A stretch of 5,104 bases of DNA from the NCBI GenBank assembly GCA_900319255.1, contig ONNU01000098.1:1-5104 (forward strand). The letters run 5' to 3'. This stretch comes from an uncultured Eubacteriales bacterium. GTDB lineage: Bacteria; Bacillota; Clostridia; Oscillospirales; Acutalibacteraceae. The notes beneath the pieces are model-generated. The model was not told where the DNA came from. It worked only from the letters and a program-made list of their open reading frames with translations, and did not search any database. The translations under genes were made by a program, and so were the position numbers. This document shows, piece after piece, positions 4,764 to 5,104 of the stretch (positions within the stretch are counted from its first letter, which is position 1; the number at the start of each line of letters is the position of its first letter).

Positions 4764-4792
4764 ATTATATCATAGTTATGTCAAATTGTAAA
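4764..4792 (-). promoter_or_regulatory. Sigma-A promoter upstream of the small peptide gene
   Basis: On the minus strand TTTACA (-35, 4787-4792) and a perfect TATAAT (-10, 4764-4769) are separated by 17 bases, and TGA immediately before the -10 provides an extended -10 TGn. An exact TTGACA overlaps the spacer and could pair with a weaker TAATAA downstream at 17 bases, giving a possible second start. Surroundings are strongly AT-rich. Predicted transcription begins near 4757, leaving an untranslated leader of roughly 48 bases before the peptide gene. It might also supply the folate operon by read-through. Confidence 0.75.
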
Positions 4793-4814
4793 GACAATTT
4801 TTAAAACATTTTTC

Positions 4815-4988
4815 CCCAGCATGACGCTGGACCCGTAATCGCGGGAGCAGGTTTTGCAATGCTATGCTTTTCTTTTCGCGGTCACAGCATTATACCTGAA
4901 TCCGTGAAACTTACATCTCCGCTGCGGGTGGGAATAGAATCCGATGTCCTGCTTTAATGCCCTGAATCATACTCCATTAGTATTTCTG
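4815..4988. other. Gene-free stretch with two adjacent small hairpins
   Basis: I recognise no gene here. Two hairpins lie side by side: CCAGC-ATGAC-GCTGG (4816-4830) and CCCG-TAATCG-CGGG (4832-4845). Neither is followed by a useful T-run on the plus strand; on the minus strand AAAAATGTTTT follows the first, which does not look like a terminator. A 32-codon plus-strand frame beginning near 4859 has only a distant purine-rich site before it and is not called. Confidence 0.3.
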
Positions 4989-5053
4989 CTTTTGCAGTCC
5001 CCTTTCCTTATCCCCTGTAGAAAGCCAGACTCCATCGGCTAAGAGTTGGTATT
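4989..5053 (+). repeat. Dispersed repeat, right-hand copy
   Basis: This 65-base block matches the reverse complement of 234-297 at about 55 of 65 positions with one gap, including the exact 15-mer CTAAGAGTTGGTATT (5039-5053). Its first 24 bases also match 75-98 in the same orientation at 21 of 24. Upstream of it CTGC-TTTT-GCAG (4986-4997) forms a short palindrome. Sequence after 5053 no longer follows the left copy closely, so either this copy is a partial element or the conserved unit is only about 65 bases. No transposase is nearby. Confidence 0.65.
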
Positions 5054-5104
5054 TTTTCCTTTGAAGATGTTTAAAGCTTATCTGAAACTGCACCTTTCTG
5101 GTGA

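Overview
The window most likely comes from a low-GC, spore-forming member of the Clostridia. It resembles Ruminococcus/Oscillospiraceae, but I can support the genus only weakly. The main evidence is an alpha/beta-type small acid-soluble spore protein (SASP) gene, AGGAG-type ribosome binding sites, and protein styles typical of that group. Every gene I can support lies on the minus strand, so the biological order runs from high to low coordinates.

Upstream end (about 5104 to 4070). A copy of a dispersed repeat (4989-5053) is followed by a gene-free stretch with two small hairpins. Next comes a strong sigma-A promoter (4764-4792) and a 38-residue peptide gene (4593-4709) with a good ribosome binding site. 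After it lies a gene-free, hairpin-rich stretch of roughly 480 bases. This ends in a 15-bp hairpin followed by a T-run directly in front of folE. The hairpin looks like an intrinsic terminator and also buries the folE Shine-Dalgarno sequence, so folE is probably controlled through its leader RNA.

Centre (4069 to 878). This is a compact tetrahydrofolate operon: folE (GTP cyclohydrolase I), an HD-domain phosphohydrolase, folP (dihydropteroate synthase), a folB-folK fusion (dihydroneopterin aldolase plus HPPK) and folA (dihydrofolate reductase). Together they cover GTP to 7,8-dihydropterin pyrophosphate, condensation with p-aminobenzoate, and the final reduction. The step that removes phosphates from dihydroneopterin triphosphate (FolQ) and the glutamylation step (FolC) have no standard enzyme here. 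The HD protein, coupled to folE by a GTGA overlap, is an attractive candidate for the first of these.

Downstream end (877 to 1). A hairpin-rich spacer with two self-palindromic arms leads to the SASP gene (445-639) and its likely terminator. Beyond it is a roughly 240-bp element with imperfect terminal inverted repeats (66-306). Its right arm is about 85% identical, in inverted orientation, to the repeat at 4989-5053, so the folate/SASP block is flanked by inverted copies of one dispersed repeat. No tRNA, rRNA, CRISPR array, transposase or recognisable insertion sequence was seen.
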